This document shows, in pieces, positions 43,151 through 51,332 of a stretch of 64,000 nt of DNA. The number at the start of each line of letters is the position of its first letter. The first letter of the stretch is position 1. Both the position numbers and the translations under genes were made by a program. This DNA is from UBA952 sp044361535 (GTDB lineage: Bacteria > Bacteroidota > Bacteroidia > Flavobacteriales_D > Crocinitomicaceae). The notes under the pieces were generated by a model. The model searched no databases and was not told where the DNA came from. It saw only the letters and a program-made list of their open reading frames with translations. The stretch is from NCBI GenBank assembly GCA_044361535.1, contig JBIKIQ010000011.1:51449-115448 (forward strand), read 5' to 3'.

Positions 43151-44353
43151 ATGCGTTCTAAACGCATACTTCTTGGGGTTACAGGTGGAATTGCTGCTTA
43201 TAAAATTCCAATTCTTGTAAGATTCTTAGTTAAATCTGGTTATCAGGTTAAATGTGTCCTTACACCTGATGCATCCCAATTTGTTAGCCCCTTAGTGCTA
43301 TCAACACTTTCATTGCATCCTGCGGAATCTGAGCTAGTGTCAAAAGAAAACGTTTGGAATAATCATGTTGAGTTAGCAGAATGGTGCGATTTATTTGTAA
43401 TTGCACCTTTAACGGCAAATACCCTAGCAAAAATGGCTTCAGGTATATGCGATAATTTGTTGTTAAGTGTTTACTTTTCAATGAAAGGGAAGACTGTTGT
43501 GGCGCCGGCAATGGATTTGGATATGTATGCTCACCCAACAGTTAAAAGGAATATAGCGACTTTGGAGAAAGATGGCGTTCGTGTTTTGCCTGCTGAATTT
43601 GGTGAACTGGCAAGTGGATTGGTTGGTCAAGGGAGGATGATGGAACCCGAGCAAATTTTAGAAGAAATTCAGAAGTCATTTCAAAAAAAAAAAACTAGTC
43701 TCAACGGTCAAAAAGTACTAATTACTGCTGGTCCAACCTATGAAAACATTGATCCTGTTCGATTTATAGGGAATTATTCCTCAGGAAAAATGGGGTTTGC
43801 ATTGGCTGAATCGTTTCTTAATTCCGGTTGCAAGGTACTCTTGATTTCCGGACCTACATCATTGACGATAGATTATCCAAATTTAACCAGGATAAATGTT
43901 GTTTCAGCAGATGAAATGATGGTAGAGGTTAAAAAGTATTGGCATGAACAAACTATTGGTGTTTTTGCGGCAGCGGTAGCAGATTACAAGCCAAAAATTC
44001 AGGAAAATCAAAAAATAAAAAAGAAAAGTGAAGAACTAAATCTAGTTTTGGTTAAGAATCCGGATATCCTCGGTTGGGCAGGCTCAGTTAAGGACAGTCA
44101 ATTTTTAGTTGGGTTCGCATTGGAAACAAGTAATGCCATTGAAAATGCATCTGCAAAACTGAAAAATAAGAACCTGGACAGCATTATCCTTAATTCTATG
44201 GAAGATTCGGGTGCTGGATTTGCTCACGACACAAATAAAGTTACTATCTTAGATAAAAAAATGACTAAAACGGAATTAACGCTCAAATCTAAATACGAAA
44301 TTGCAGATGAGATCGTTGAATATATAGCTGAATCTTTATCGAAAAAAGTATGA
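43151..44353 (+). CDS. coaBC: Bifunctional phosphopantothenoylcysteine decarboxylase/synthetase
   Basis: A 400-residue bifunctional enzyme of coenzyme A synthesis. The CoaC half has ILLGVTGGIAAYKIP (FMN site), catalytic His72 in NNHVELAEW and PAMDLDMYAHP. The CoaB half starts near residue 185 with VLITAGPTYENIDPVRFIGNYSSGKMG, and FAAAVADYKPK binds the cytidylylated intermediate. Length is standard for the fused form. The stop overlaps the next ATG (ATGA). Confidence 0.96.
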   Translation: MRSKRILLGVTGGIAAYKIPILVRFLVKSGYQVKCVLTPDASQFVSPLVLSTLSLHPAESELVSKENVWNNHVELAEWCDLFVIAPLTANTLAKMASGICDNLLLSVYFSMKGKTVVAPAMDLDMYAHPTVKRNIATLEKDGVRVLPAEFGELASGLVGQGRMMEPEQILEEIQKSFQKKKTSLNGQKVLITAGPTYENIDPVRFIGNYSSGKMGFALAESFLNSGCKVLLISGPTSLTIDYPNLTRINVVSADEMMVEVKKYWHEQTIGVFAAAVADYKPKIQENQKIKKKSEELNLVLVKNPDILGWAGSVKDSQFLVGFALETSNAIENASAKLKNKNLDSIILNSMEDSGAGFAHDTNKVTILDKKMTKTELTLKSKYEIADEIVEYIAESLSKKV

Positions 44354-45255
44354 AGAAATTAATTTTATTTTGTGTTTTGGTTAGTTTGAGCTTAAGCTCA
44401 TTCACTCAGGAATTGAATTGCAAGGTTACAATTGTTGCGGATAATAAACTTGAATTATCAACTGTTGATCAAGAAGTGGTAGCTCAATTGAAGCAAACCA
44501 TGGAGGACATGATGAATAATACGCAATGGACCAAAGATAAATTTAAGGTTGAAGAGCGTATAAATTGTGCTTTACAGTTGCAATTAAAGGAAAAATCAGG
44601 ATCAAATGGTTTTTCAGGTTCGCTACAGGTTCAATCCAGCAGACCTGCGTTTAATTCCTCATACAATACAACGCTTTTGAATTTTCTAGATGAAAATATT
44701 GCTTTTTCCTATTCTCGAAATGCAATTTTAATTTATGCTCCGAATCAGTTTCGTGATAATTTAACCTCAATTTTGGCTTTTTATGCCTATTTCATTATTG
44801 GTATGGATTATGATTCTTTTTCATTGAAAGGTGGAACGCCGTATTTTAATGAGGCTCAACAAATTGTTTCGCTTGCGCAAAGTTCTGGGGCAGCAGGATG
44901 GAAATCAAATGAGTCGAATAAAAGAAATCGTTTTTGGTTAGTAGACAATGTTTTACATCAATTATTTGAGCCGCTTCGTGAGTGTAATTTTATGTATCAC
45001 AGAAAAGGAGTGGATAAGTTGTATGACGATAAAATTGCAGCTAGAAAACAAATGTTTGATGCTTTAAATAAATTGAACACAGTTATTCAAACTCGCCCAA
45101 ACTCAATCAATCTAATTAATTTTGCTCAAGCAAAGCGTCTTGAATTAAAGGAAATTTGTGCAGATGCTGAAACCAAGGAAAAAACGGATTTGGTTAATCT
45201 AATGAAGAAAATAGATCCTTCTAACGCCACTAAATACGACGAAATTCTTCAATAA
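44350..45255 (+). CDS. DUF4835 family secreted protein
   Basis: A 301-residue protein with a signal peptide (1-19, ending SFTQ). ELNCKVTIVADNKL, then TQWTKDKFKVEERINC and YFIIGMDYDSFSLKGGTPYFNEAQ are family signatures. It is conserved between coaBC and recN in Bacteroidota. Its function is unknown; export is likely. Its ATG overlaps the coaBC stop and its TAA overlaps the recN ATG (TAATG), so it is tightly coupled to both. Confidence 0.9.
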   Translation: MKKLILFCVLVSLSLSSFTQELNCKVTIVADNKLELSTVDQEVVAQLKQTMEDMMNNTQWTKDKFKVEERINCALQLQLKEKSGSNGFSGSLQVQSSRPAFNSSYNTTLLNFLDENIAFSYSRNAILIYAPNQFRDNLTSILAFYAYFIIGMDYDSFSLKGGTPYFNEAQQIVSLAQSSGAAGWKSNESNKRNRFWLVDNVLHQLFEPLRECNFMYHRKGVDKLYDDKIAARKQMFDALNKLNTVIQTRPNSINLINFAQAKRLELKEICADAETKEKTDLVNLMKKIDPSNATKYDEILQ

Positions 45256-46904
45256 TGTTATCAATTCTTCGTATTTCTAATTTTGCGTTGATTGATACTC
45301 TTGAACTTAATTTAAGTAGGGGTTTTTCCGTAATAACGGGTGAAACAGGTTCAGGAAAATCAATTTTGTTACATGCATTAAATTTAATTTTAGGTGAAAG
45401 AGCTGATTTTTCGGTAATTGGACCTAAAAATTCAAAGTGTTTTGTAGAGGCTGAATTTTTAATCAATGAATCATTTACAGATTTTTTCACATCAAATGAT
45501 TTAGATTTTTCCAAAGTAGTTGTTGTTCGACGAGAGATTAATACGCAAGGTAAATCCCGTGCCTTTATCAATGACACTCCTGTTTCTTTATCAATTTTGC
45601 GAGAATTTTCATCACGCTTGGTAATAATTCATTCTCAATATAACACACTTGAGCTTCGTGAAAAGGAATTTCAACTTGATGTTTTAGATTGCCTTGCTGG
45701 CCTTGAAGAAGAGAGAAAAAATTACTTAAAAAAATATTTGGATTGGAAAACGCATAAACTTGAATTAGAAAAGCTCAAGTCTGAGTTTTTGGATCAGTCT
45801 AAATTACTGGATTACAATCAGTTTCAATTAAGTGAGTTGGAAGCATTAAATCTTCGTCAAGTAGATTATTTGCGTATTGAGGAAGAATTAAATGAGATTG
45901 AACATGCGGAAGAATTAAAACAAACGTTTCATTCAATTTCAGTATCACTTGGTTCAGAGGTTGGGGTGCATGCGCAATTAGCGGCTTTAAAATCATCACT
46001 TGAACGTGTTCGAATTAATTCGTCAAAATTGGCGGAGATTAAATCCAGAATTCAAACTATCATCCCTGATGTTAAAGATATTTTAGAGGAAGCTGAACAA
46101 TTTTTAGATGAATTATCAATTAATCCGCAAAGACAGGAGGAGTTGACATTAGCTTTAGACCAGTACAATCGAATTATAAGTAAGCATCAAAAGAAAAATC
46201 AGCAAGAACTCGTTGAATTACAAACCGAACTAGCGAAAATGGTTGATTATTCATCTGACATTGAAGATGAAATTGAAAAACTGGAAAATGTTGTTCAGCA
46301 GGAATATGATGATGCAATCATTTTTTCGGGAGTACTTCACTCAAAACGGGTTAATTCTGTTAATTCTATATCTTCTTCCATTCAACGTATTCTTGAAGAT
46401 ATGAATTTGAAAGACACCTTGCTTTTATTTCAGTTAAGGGATTCAGGTCAGTTGTCGAATTTTGGAACGACAGAGATTGATTTGTTGTTTTCAGCAAATA
46501 AAGGGATAGCTCCTATTTCAATTGAAAAGGCGGCAAGTGGTGGAGAATTGTCGCGTGTGATGTTGGCATTGCAAAAATTAATTTCAGAAAAACGTCAATT
46601 ACCAACCATGATTTTTGACGAAATAGATACGGGTGTTTCTGGAGAGGTTGCTCATAAAATGGCTTCTTTGCTCGGTAGTATGAGTAGTCATACCCAATTG
46701 TTAGCAATCACGCATTTGCCCCAAGTAGCAGCTAAGGCTAAGCATCATGCAAGAGTTTCTAAGATCCAAAAAGGTGAGCGAGTAATTTCCCAAGTGGAAT
46801 GGTTGGTAGAGGATAGAAAAATAGAAGAAATTGCACGATTAATGAGTGGTGAAAAAATAACAGATGCAGCAATACAGAACGCTAAGAATTTAATCTTGAA
46901 TTAA
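45255..46904 (+). CDS. recN: DNA repair protein RecN
   Basis: A 549-residue SMC-like ATPase for double-strand-break repair. Walker A is ITGETGSGKSILLHAL near residues 28-43. A long coiled coil follows (about 150-370), then ASGGELSRVMLALQ (ABC signature) and TMIFDEIDTGVSGEVAHKM (Walker B). Length is typical. It is followed with no gap by the GSCFA gene (46905). Confidence 0.96.
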   Translation: MLSILRISNFALIDTLELNLSRGFSVITGETGSGKSILLHALNLILGERADFSVIGPKNSKCFVEAEFLINESFTDFFTSNDLDFSKVVVVRREINTQGKSRAFINDTPVSLSILREFSSRLVIIHSQYNTLELREKEFQLDVLDCLAGLEEERKNYLKKYLDWKTHKLELEKLKSEFLDQSKLLDYNQFQLSELEALNLRQVDYLRIEEELNEIEHAEELKQTFHSISVSLGSEVGVHAQLAALKSSLERVRINSSKLAEIKSRIQTIIPDVKDILEEAEQFLDELSINPQRQEELTLALDQYNRIISKHQKKNQQELVELQTELAKMVDYSSDIEDEIEKLENVVQQEYDDAIIFSGVLHSKRVNSVNSISSSIQRILEDMNLKDTLLLFQLRDSGQLSNFGTTEIDLLFSANKGIAPISIEKAASGGELSRVMLALQKLISEKRQLPTMIFDEIDTGVSGEVAHKMASLLGSMSSHTQLLAITHLPQVAAKAKHHARVSKIQKGERVISQVEWLVEDRKIEEIARLMSGEKITDAAIQNAKNLILN

Positions 46905-47843
46905 ATGAGTGGTTTTTTTCTTCGTTTTGAACTTCCAAAACCCAAATTTTCAATTAATCATTCGCACAAACTGACTTTTTTAGGGAGTTGTTTTTCAGAT
47001 GAAATGTCGAAATATGCAATTGAATCTGGTTTTGATGTTATTAGTAATCCATACGGAACAATTTATCACCCAATTTCAATTGCAAATAATTTAAATGATG
47101 CATTGAATGATGTAATTCACTTTTCTGATATAAAAAGAGAGGAGTTGTATTACTCGTGGAGTACTTCCACAAGAATACATGCAAAGAGTGAAAGTGGCTT
47201 AAATGATTTACTGACGAATTTGAATCGAGGAATGCTTTCGAATTTAAATGCACCGGGAGTTTTATTTATCACTTTTGGAACGGCATTTATTTACAAATTA
47301 AAAGGTGAGAAGAAGTTTGTTGCAAATTGCCATAAACAACCAGTAACGATGTTCGATAAGCAATTAACATCTGTTGAAATAATAGTGAGTTATTGGAAAG
47401 AAATCTTAGGTAAACTTCAACAAAGAAATCCTAATTTGAAAGTTGTTTTTACAATTAGTCCCGTTCGCCATATTCGCGATGGTGTCATTGAAAACAACCG
47501 TAGTAAGGCACGATTGCTACAAGCTGTAGAAGAACTGTCATTATTGGAAAACGTTGATTATTTCCCTTCATATGAAATTGTGATTGACGAATTGCGTGAT
47601 TACCGTTTTTTTAAAGAGGATCGCATACATCCAACTGATGAAGCAACAAAATATGTTTGGAATAGGTTGTCCGAATTATATTTTAGTGAACAAACAAAAA
47701 ATGTTGTAGCGGAATTCTCAAAAGTTAGAAAACGATTGGCACATCGCTCAACTCAAACTCAAGATTTAGATCTAAAGACATTAAAATCAATACAGTATTT
47801 AGAAACTGAATTCCCTTGGATTTCATGGGCTGTGGAAAAATAG
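46905..47843 (+). CDS. GSCFA domain protein
   Basis: A 312-residue protein. LTFLGSCFSDEMSKYAIESG carries the GSCFA signature with the probable catalytic Ser of the SGNH/GDSL-like fold; SNPYGTIYHPISI and ITFGTAFIYKL follow, and TISPVRHIRDG and RIHPTDEATKYVW contain the likely His. The domain is widespread in Bacteroidota and uncharacterised; an acyl-hydrolase role is suggested by fold only. It directly follows recN. Confidence 0.87.
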   Translation: MSGFFLRFELPKPKFSINHSHKLTFLGSCFSDEMSKYAIESGFDVISNPYGTIYHPISIANNLNDALNDVIHFSDIKREELYYSWSTSTRIHAKSESGLNDLLTNLNRGMLSNLNAPGVLFITFGTAFIYKLKGEKKFVANCHKQPVTMFDKQLTSVEIIVSYWKEILGKLQQRNPNLKVVFTISPVRHIRDGVIENNRSKARLLQAVEELSLLENVDYFPSYEIVIDELRDYRFFKEDRIHPTDEATKYVWNRLSELYFSEQTKNVVAEFSKVRKRLAHRSTQTQDLDLKTLKSIQYLETEFPWISWAVEK

Positions 47844-47900
47844 TGGTTAAAAATCATTTGTAAAAATCTGAATTTAGCGCCTAAAAATCATTGAAAATAC

Positions 47901-47908
47901 TATCTTTG
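47901..47908 (+). promoter_or_regulatory. Possible -7 box upstream of fba
   Basis: TATCTTTG, a perfect match to TAnnTTTG, ends 13 bases before the ATG at 47922. A weak TTTAG occurs at 47873-47877 instead of TTG, so the -33 fit is poor. Confidence 0.45.
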
Positions 47909-47921
47909 TTGGCATAAAAAT

Positions 47922-48995
47922 ATGGTCATGACTATTAAACCCGGAGTAGCAACAGGAGATGAAGTTCAAGTAATATTTCAACATGCAAAAAAGCATGGTT
48001 ATGCATTACCTGCAGTCAATGTAACCGGCTCAAGTACGGTAAATTCAGTTATGGAGACTGCCGCTAAGTTGAATTCGCCTGTGATTATTCAGTTTTCAAA
48101 TGGCGGGTCTTCTTTCAATGCTGGTAAAGGTTTGTCAAATACGAATGAGAAATCAGCTATTTTGGGCGGAATTGCGGGAGCATTGCATGTTCACACATTG
48201 GCTGAGGCTTATGGAGCCACGGTTATCTTGCATACGGATCATTGTGCTAAAAAACTTTTACCGTGGATAGATGGTTTATTGGATGCTAGTGAAAAACATT
48301 TTGCTCAAACAGGAAAGCCATTGTATAGTTCACACATGATCGATTTATCAGAAGAGTCATTAACTGAGAATTTGGAGATATGCAAGCATTATTTGGAGCG
48401 AATGTCTAAAATGGGTATGACCTTGGAAATTGAACTTGGCATTACTGGAGGAGAAGAGGATGGTGTAGATAATTCAGATGTTGATTCGTCTAAATTGTAC
48501 ACGCAACCAGAGGAAGTAGCATTTGCTTATGAAGAATTAATGAAGATTTCTCCACGTTTTACGATTGCTGCGGCTTTTGGAAATGTGCATGGAGTTTACA
48601 AACCAGGTAATGTAAAATTAACTCCTGTGATATTGAAAAATTCTCAAGAATACGTGCAGAAGAAATTTAATACAGTAAATAACCCAATTGATTTTGTTTT
48701 TCATGGTGGTTCAGGTTCAACTGTTAAAGAAATTCGTGAGGCTATTTCATATGGCGTAATTAAAATGAATATCGATACTGATTTGCAATTTGCCTATACA
48801 GAAGGTACACGCGATTATATTACAGAAAAAATAGATTATTTAAAGACGCAAATTGGAAATCCGGAAGGCGATGATGTTCCAAACAAAAAGTATTATGACC
48901 CACGTAAATGGATTCGTGATTCTGAATTGACATTTATAAAAAGATTGGAGCAAGCTTTCGCTGATTTGAATAACGTGAACACCTTGTCAAAATAG
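47922..48995 (+). CDS. Class II fructose-bisphosphate aldolase
   Basis: A 357-residue zinc enzyme of glycolysis/gluconeogenesis. ALPAVNVTGSSTVNSVMETA, HTDHCAKKLLPW (zinc His and catalytic Asp), EIELGITGGEEDG, GNVHGVYKPGNV and HGGSGSTVKEIREAISYG are diagnostic of the class IIA (FbaA) subfamily. Two ATGs (47922 and 47928) are possible starts. It is a separate unit from recN-GSCFA with a 78-base gap. Confidence 0.95.
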   Translation: MVMTIKPGVATGDEVQVIFQHAKKHGYALPAVNVTGSSTVNSVMETAAKLNSPVIIQFSNGGSSFNAGKGLSNTNEKSAILGGIAGALHVHTLAEAYGATVILHTDHCAKKLLPWIDGLLDASEKHFAQTGKPLYSSHMIDLSEESLTENLEICKHYLERMSKMGMTLEIELGITGGEEDGVDNSDVDSSKLYTQPEEVAFAYEELMKISPRFTIAAAFGNVHGVYKPGNVKLTPVILKNSQEYVQKKFNTVNNPIDFVFHGGSGSTVKEIREAISYGVIKMNIDTDLQFAYTEGTRDYITEKIDYLKTQIGNPEGDDVPNKKYYDPRKWIRDSELTFIKRLEQAFADLNNVNTLSK

Positions 48996-49019
48996 TTGTT
49001 TCAAGAATAAGTTGAAAAT

Positions 49020-49865
49020 ATGAGTTGGTTTAAAAGAAATAAAGAAGGAATTACTACTTCTACAAAGGAGAAAAAAGAAACACCAGAGGGATTGTGGGTT
49101 AAGTGTCCTAATTGTAAGACCCTTTTCACTTCTGACGATTTTGCAAAAAGTAATTATGTATGTGATCGTTGTTCTCATCACGAAAGAATAGGCTCAGAAG
49201 AATATTTTCATTTGATTTTTGATGAAGGTAAATACACGGAGCTCAATTCTGATGTCACTTCAGGTGACCCATTGAGTTTTGAGGATACTAAAAAATACGT
49301 TGATCGTGTAGTTTCAACGCAAAAAGCAACAGGATTGAAAGATGCAGTTAGAACGGCTCATGGAAAGTTAGAAGGTCAAGATTTTGTTATTGCGGCAATG
49401 GATTTTGCATTTATCGGTGGATCAATGGGTTCTGTAATGGGAGAAAAAATTAGTCGTGCCATTGACGAAGCAATTAAATTGAATTGTCCATTTATGATTA
49501 TCTCTAAATCGGGAGGTGCTCGAATGATGGAGGCTGGATTTTCATTGATGCAAATGGCAAAAGTTTCGGGTAAACTGGGGCAATTGGCGGAACATAAATT
49601 GCCTTACATTTCTTACTTAACAGATCCAACAACTGGAGGCGTAACAGCTTCATTTGCAATGCTTGGAGATATCAATATTGCTGAACCAGGAGCTTTAATT
49701 GCGTTTGCAGGACCACGTGTAGTTAAGGAGACAATTGGTCGTGATTTACCGGATGGCTTTCAAACATCAGAATTCTTGTTAGAACATGGTTTCCTAGATT
49801 ATATTATTGATCGAACAGAAATCAGAGAAAAATTAGGTCTTTCCTTAAAGTTGTTCATGAAATAA
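49020..49865 (+). CDS. accD: Acetyl-CoA carboxylase carboxyltransferase beta subunit
   Basis: A 281-residue protein. A zinc ribbon with Cys29, Cys32, Cys48 and Cys51 (CPNCKTLF; YVCDRCSHH) leads into the carboxyltransferase fold: FIGGSMGSVMGEKI, SGGARMMEAGFSLMQM and TDPTTGGVTASFAMLGDI. With AccA it makes malonyl-CoA for fatty acid synthesis. Its stop overlaps the next gene's start (TAATG). Confidence 0.97.
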   Translation: MSWFKRNKEGITTSTKEKKETPEGLWVKCPNCKTLFTSDDFAKSNYVCDRCSHHERIGSEEYFHLIFDEGKYTELNSDVTSGDPLSFEDTKKYVDRVVSTQKATGLKDAVRTAHGKLEGQDFVIAAMDFAFIGGSMGSVMGEKISRAIDEAIKLNCPFMIISKSGGARMMEAGFSLMQMAKVSGKLGQLAEHKLPYISYLTDPTTGGVTASFAMLGDINIAEPGALIAFAGPRVVKETIGRDLPDGFQTSEFLLEHGFLDYIIDRTEIREKLGLSLKLFMK

Positions 49866-50119
49866 TGAAGTTTGAAAAGGAAAATTGGGAGTCAACAAGA
49901 AAAAAGGGCTTTCTTAATTTTTTATTAGTTAGAGGATTACTTCTTTTTGGCTTATCATTTACAGTATTTCAATTTTTAATTAAATTACTTGCTGGAAATG
50001 AAATAAATATTCTTGCAACATTTATTTCAGGTCTAATGGGTGGGTTGATTTATGGTACCTCAATGTGGTATTTTGCAGAAAGAAGATTCAAAAAAGAAAA
50101 TACTACAAATGAGCCTTAA
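49865..50119 (+). CDS. Small membrane protein
   Basis: An 84-residue protein with two helices, about 20-39 (LLVRGLLLFGLSFTVFQFLI) and 48-66 (LATFISGLMGGLIYG). The start is coupled to accD (TAATG) and the 3' end overlaps the convergent thioredoxin gene by 17 bases. No known family. It is supported by its hydrophobic pattern and coupling. Confidence 0.6.
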   Translation: MKFEKENWESTRKKGFLNFLLVRGLLLFGLSFTVFQFLIKLLAGNEINILATFISGLMGGLIYGTSMWYFAERRFKKENTTNEP

Positions 50120-50399
50120 TTTTACCTTCTAAAACGGATAACGGAAAAGCACCACTTTCTCTCCAAATTTTATTGCCAGATTTAAATAATACAAAAGTTG
50201 GAACCCCTTGAACTCTAAATTGAGCTGCTACAGCTTGATTTTTATCTACATCAATTTTTAGAATTCTGATTTTTTCACCATACTTTTCTTTCAATTTATC
50301 TAAAATTGGATGCATTGTTTTGCATGGCCCACACCATGTAGCGTAGAAATCAACTAAGGTTGGTACATCGGATTTAATGATTTGATTGAAATTACTCAT
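50103..50399 (-). CDS. Thioredoxin
   Basis: A 98-residue protein with the thioredoxin fold and active site DFYATWCGPCKTMHP, Cys23 and Cys26. KIDVDKNQAVAAQFRVQGVPTFVLFKSG gives the cis-Pro loop. There is no signal peptide, so it is cytoplasmic. Its last 17 bases overlap the small membrane gene on the other strand. It is probably a general disulfide reductase; several thioredoxins may exist elsewhere, so no number is assigned. Confidence 0.94.
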   Translation of the reverse strand: MSNFNQIIKSDVPTLVDFYATWCGPCKTMHPILDKLKEKYGEKIRILKIDVDKNQAVAAQFRVQGVPTFVLFKSGNKIWRESGAFPLSVLEGKIKAHL

Positions 50400-50514
50400 G
50401 AGGCAAAATTAATTATTTAACGAATTTATTTGTGTAACAAAAGCTACAAGAGATTTACATAATCCAAATCTTATTTTTCTAAAACAATCTTATTCTTTAA
50501 ACTGTTTCAACGTT

Positions 50515-51189
50515 ATGAAAACATTCTTATTTATTGGTTCCAATTCAGATATCGCTTTGGTTACTAAAAAACAACTTGAGGAACAAGGGAACAAGGTAGT
50601 TTCTATTTCTCGTAATATTTCAGAAAATTGTTTGAATTCTTTTTCTGGTAATGCGGTTTCAAATGACCTCCCAGATATTGAAGGAGACATTGACGGATTG
50701 GTTTACTTTCCTGGAAGTATTACACTTAAACCGTTTAGATCGTTGAAGCAAGCTGATTTTCAAAATGAATTAGAAATCAACGTGCTAGGCGCAATCAATT
50801 CTATTCAAAAATACAGTTCCAAATTAAAGGACGGATCAAGCATTGTTCTTTTTAGTACGGTTGCAGTTCAAGTAGGAATGCCTTTTCACAGCGCTGTATC
50901 AGTCGCAAAAGGAGCCGTTGAAGGATTGACGCGTGCACTGGCGGCAGAGTTTTCACCTAAAATTCGTGTGAATTGCATCGCACCATCCTTAACGCAAACA
51001 AAAATGGCAGAAAAGTTTTTGAGTACGCCAGAAAAAGAGGAAGCTGCCGGACAAAGACATCCATTAAAAAAAGTGGGAAAGAAAGAAGATTTGGCTCATG
51101 CTGTAACATTTTTATTGAACGATACTTCTGCTTGGATGACAGGTCAGATTTTACATGTTGATGGTGGAATGTCGACTTTGAAAGTGTGA
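50515..51189 (+). CDS. Short-chain dehydrogenase/reductase homologue lacking the catalytic Tyr
   Basis: A 224-residue Rossmann protein: FIGSNSDIALVTKKQLEEQG at the N-terminus (a GxxxxxA-type variant of the usual GxxxGxG), VYFPGSITLKPF, and VNCIAPSLTQTKMAE plus GQILHVDGGMSTLKV at the C-terminus. In the active-site segment PFHSAVSVAKGAVEGL, Lys132 is present but the position four residues before it (128) is Val, not Tyr, so classical dehydrogenase chemistry is doubtful. It is the first gene of the photolyase cluster and overlaps the DUF2256 gene by 4 bases. Confidence 0.85.
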   Translation: MKTFLFIGSNSDIALVTKKQLEEQGNKVVSISRNISENCLNSFSGNAVSNDLPDIEGDIDGLVYFPGSITLKPFRSLKQADFQNELEINVLGAINSIQKYSSKLKDGSSIVLFSTVAVQVGMPFHSAVSVAKGAVEGLTRALAAEFSPKIRVNCIAPSLTQTKMAEKFLSTPEKEEAAGQRHPLKKVGKKEDLAHAVTFLLNDTSAWMTGQILHVDGGMSTLKV

Positions 51190-51332
51190 GTTTTAAAGGG
51201 AATAAAAGTTATCTTCCCAAAAAAATGTGCGCTACTTGTATGAAAGAATTTACATGGCGGAAGAAGTGGGAGAAAAATTGGGAAACAGTTAAATACTGTA
51301 GTGATCGATGCCGAAAAAACAAACATGAATAA
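51186..51332 (+). CDS. DUF2256 family small zinc-finger-like protein
   Basis: A 48-residue protein with GTG start at 51186, overlapping the SDR stop by 4 bases (GTGA). It begins MSFKGNKSYLPKKMCATC, then FTWRKKWEKNW and VKYCSDRCRKNKHE. The residue order CxxC, FTWRKKW, YCSxRCR is the DUF2256 signature, a likely zinc ribbon with Cys15, Cys18, Cys38 and Cys42. An inner ATG at 51225 would delete the family's conserved LPKK start, so the GTG is favoured. The 3' end overlaps the photolyase start by 8 bases. DUF2256 is regularly found next to photolyases. Confidence 0.85.
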   Translation: MSFKGNKSYLPKKMCATCMKEFTWRKKWEKNWETVKYCSDRCRKNKHE

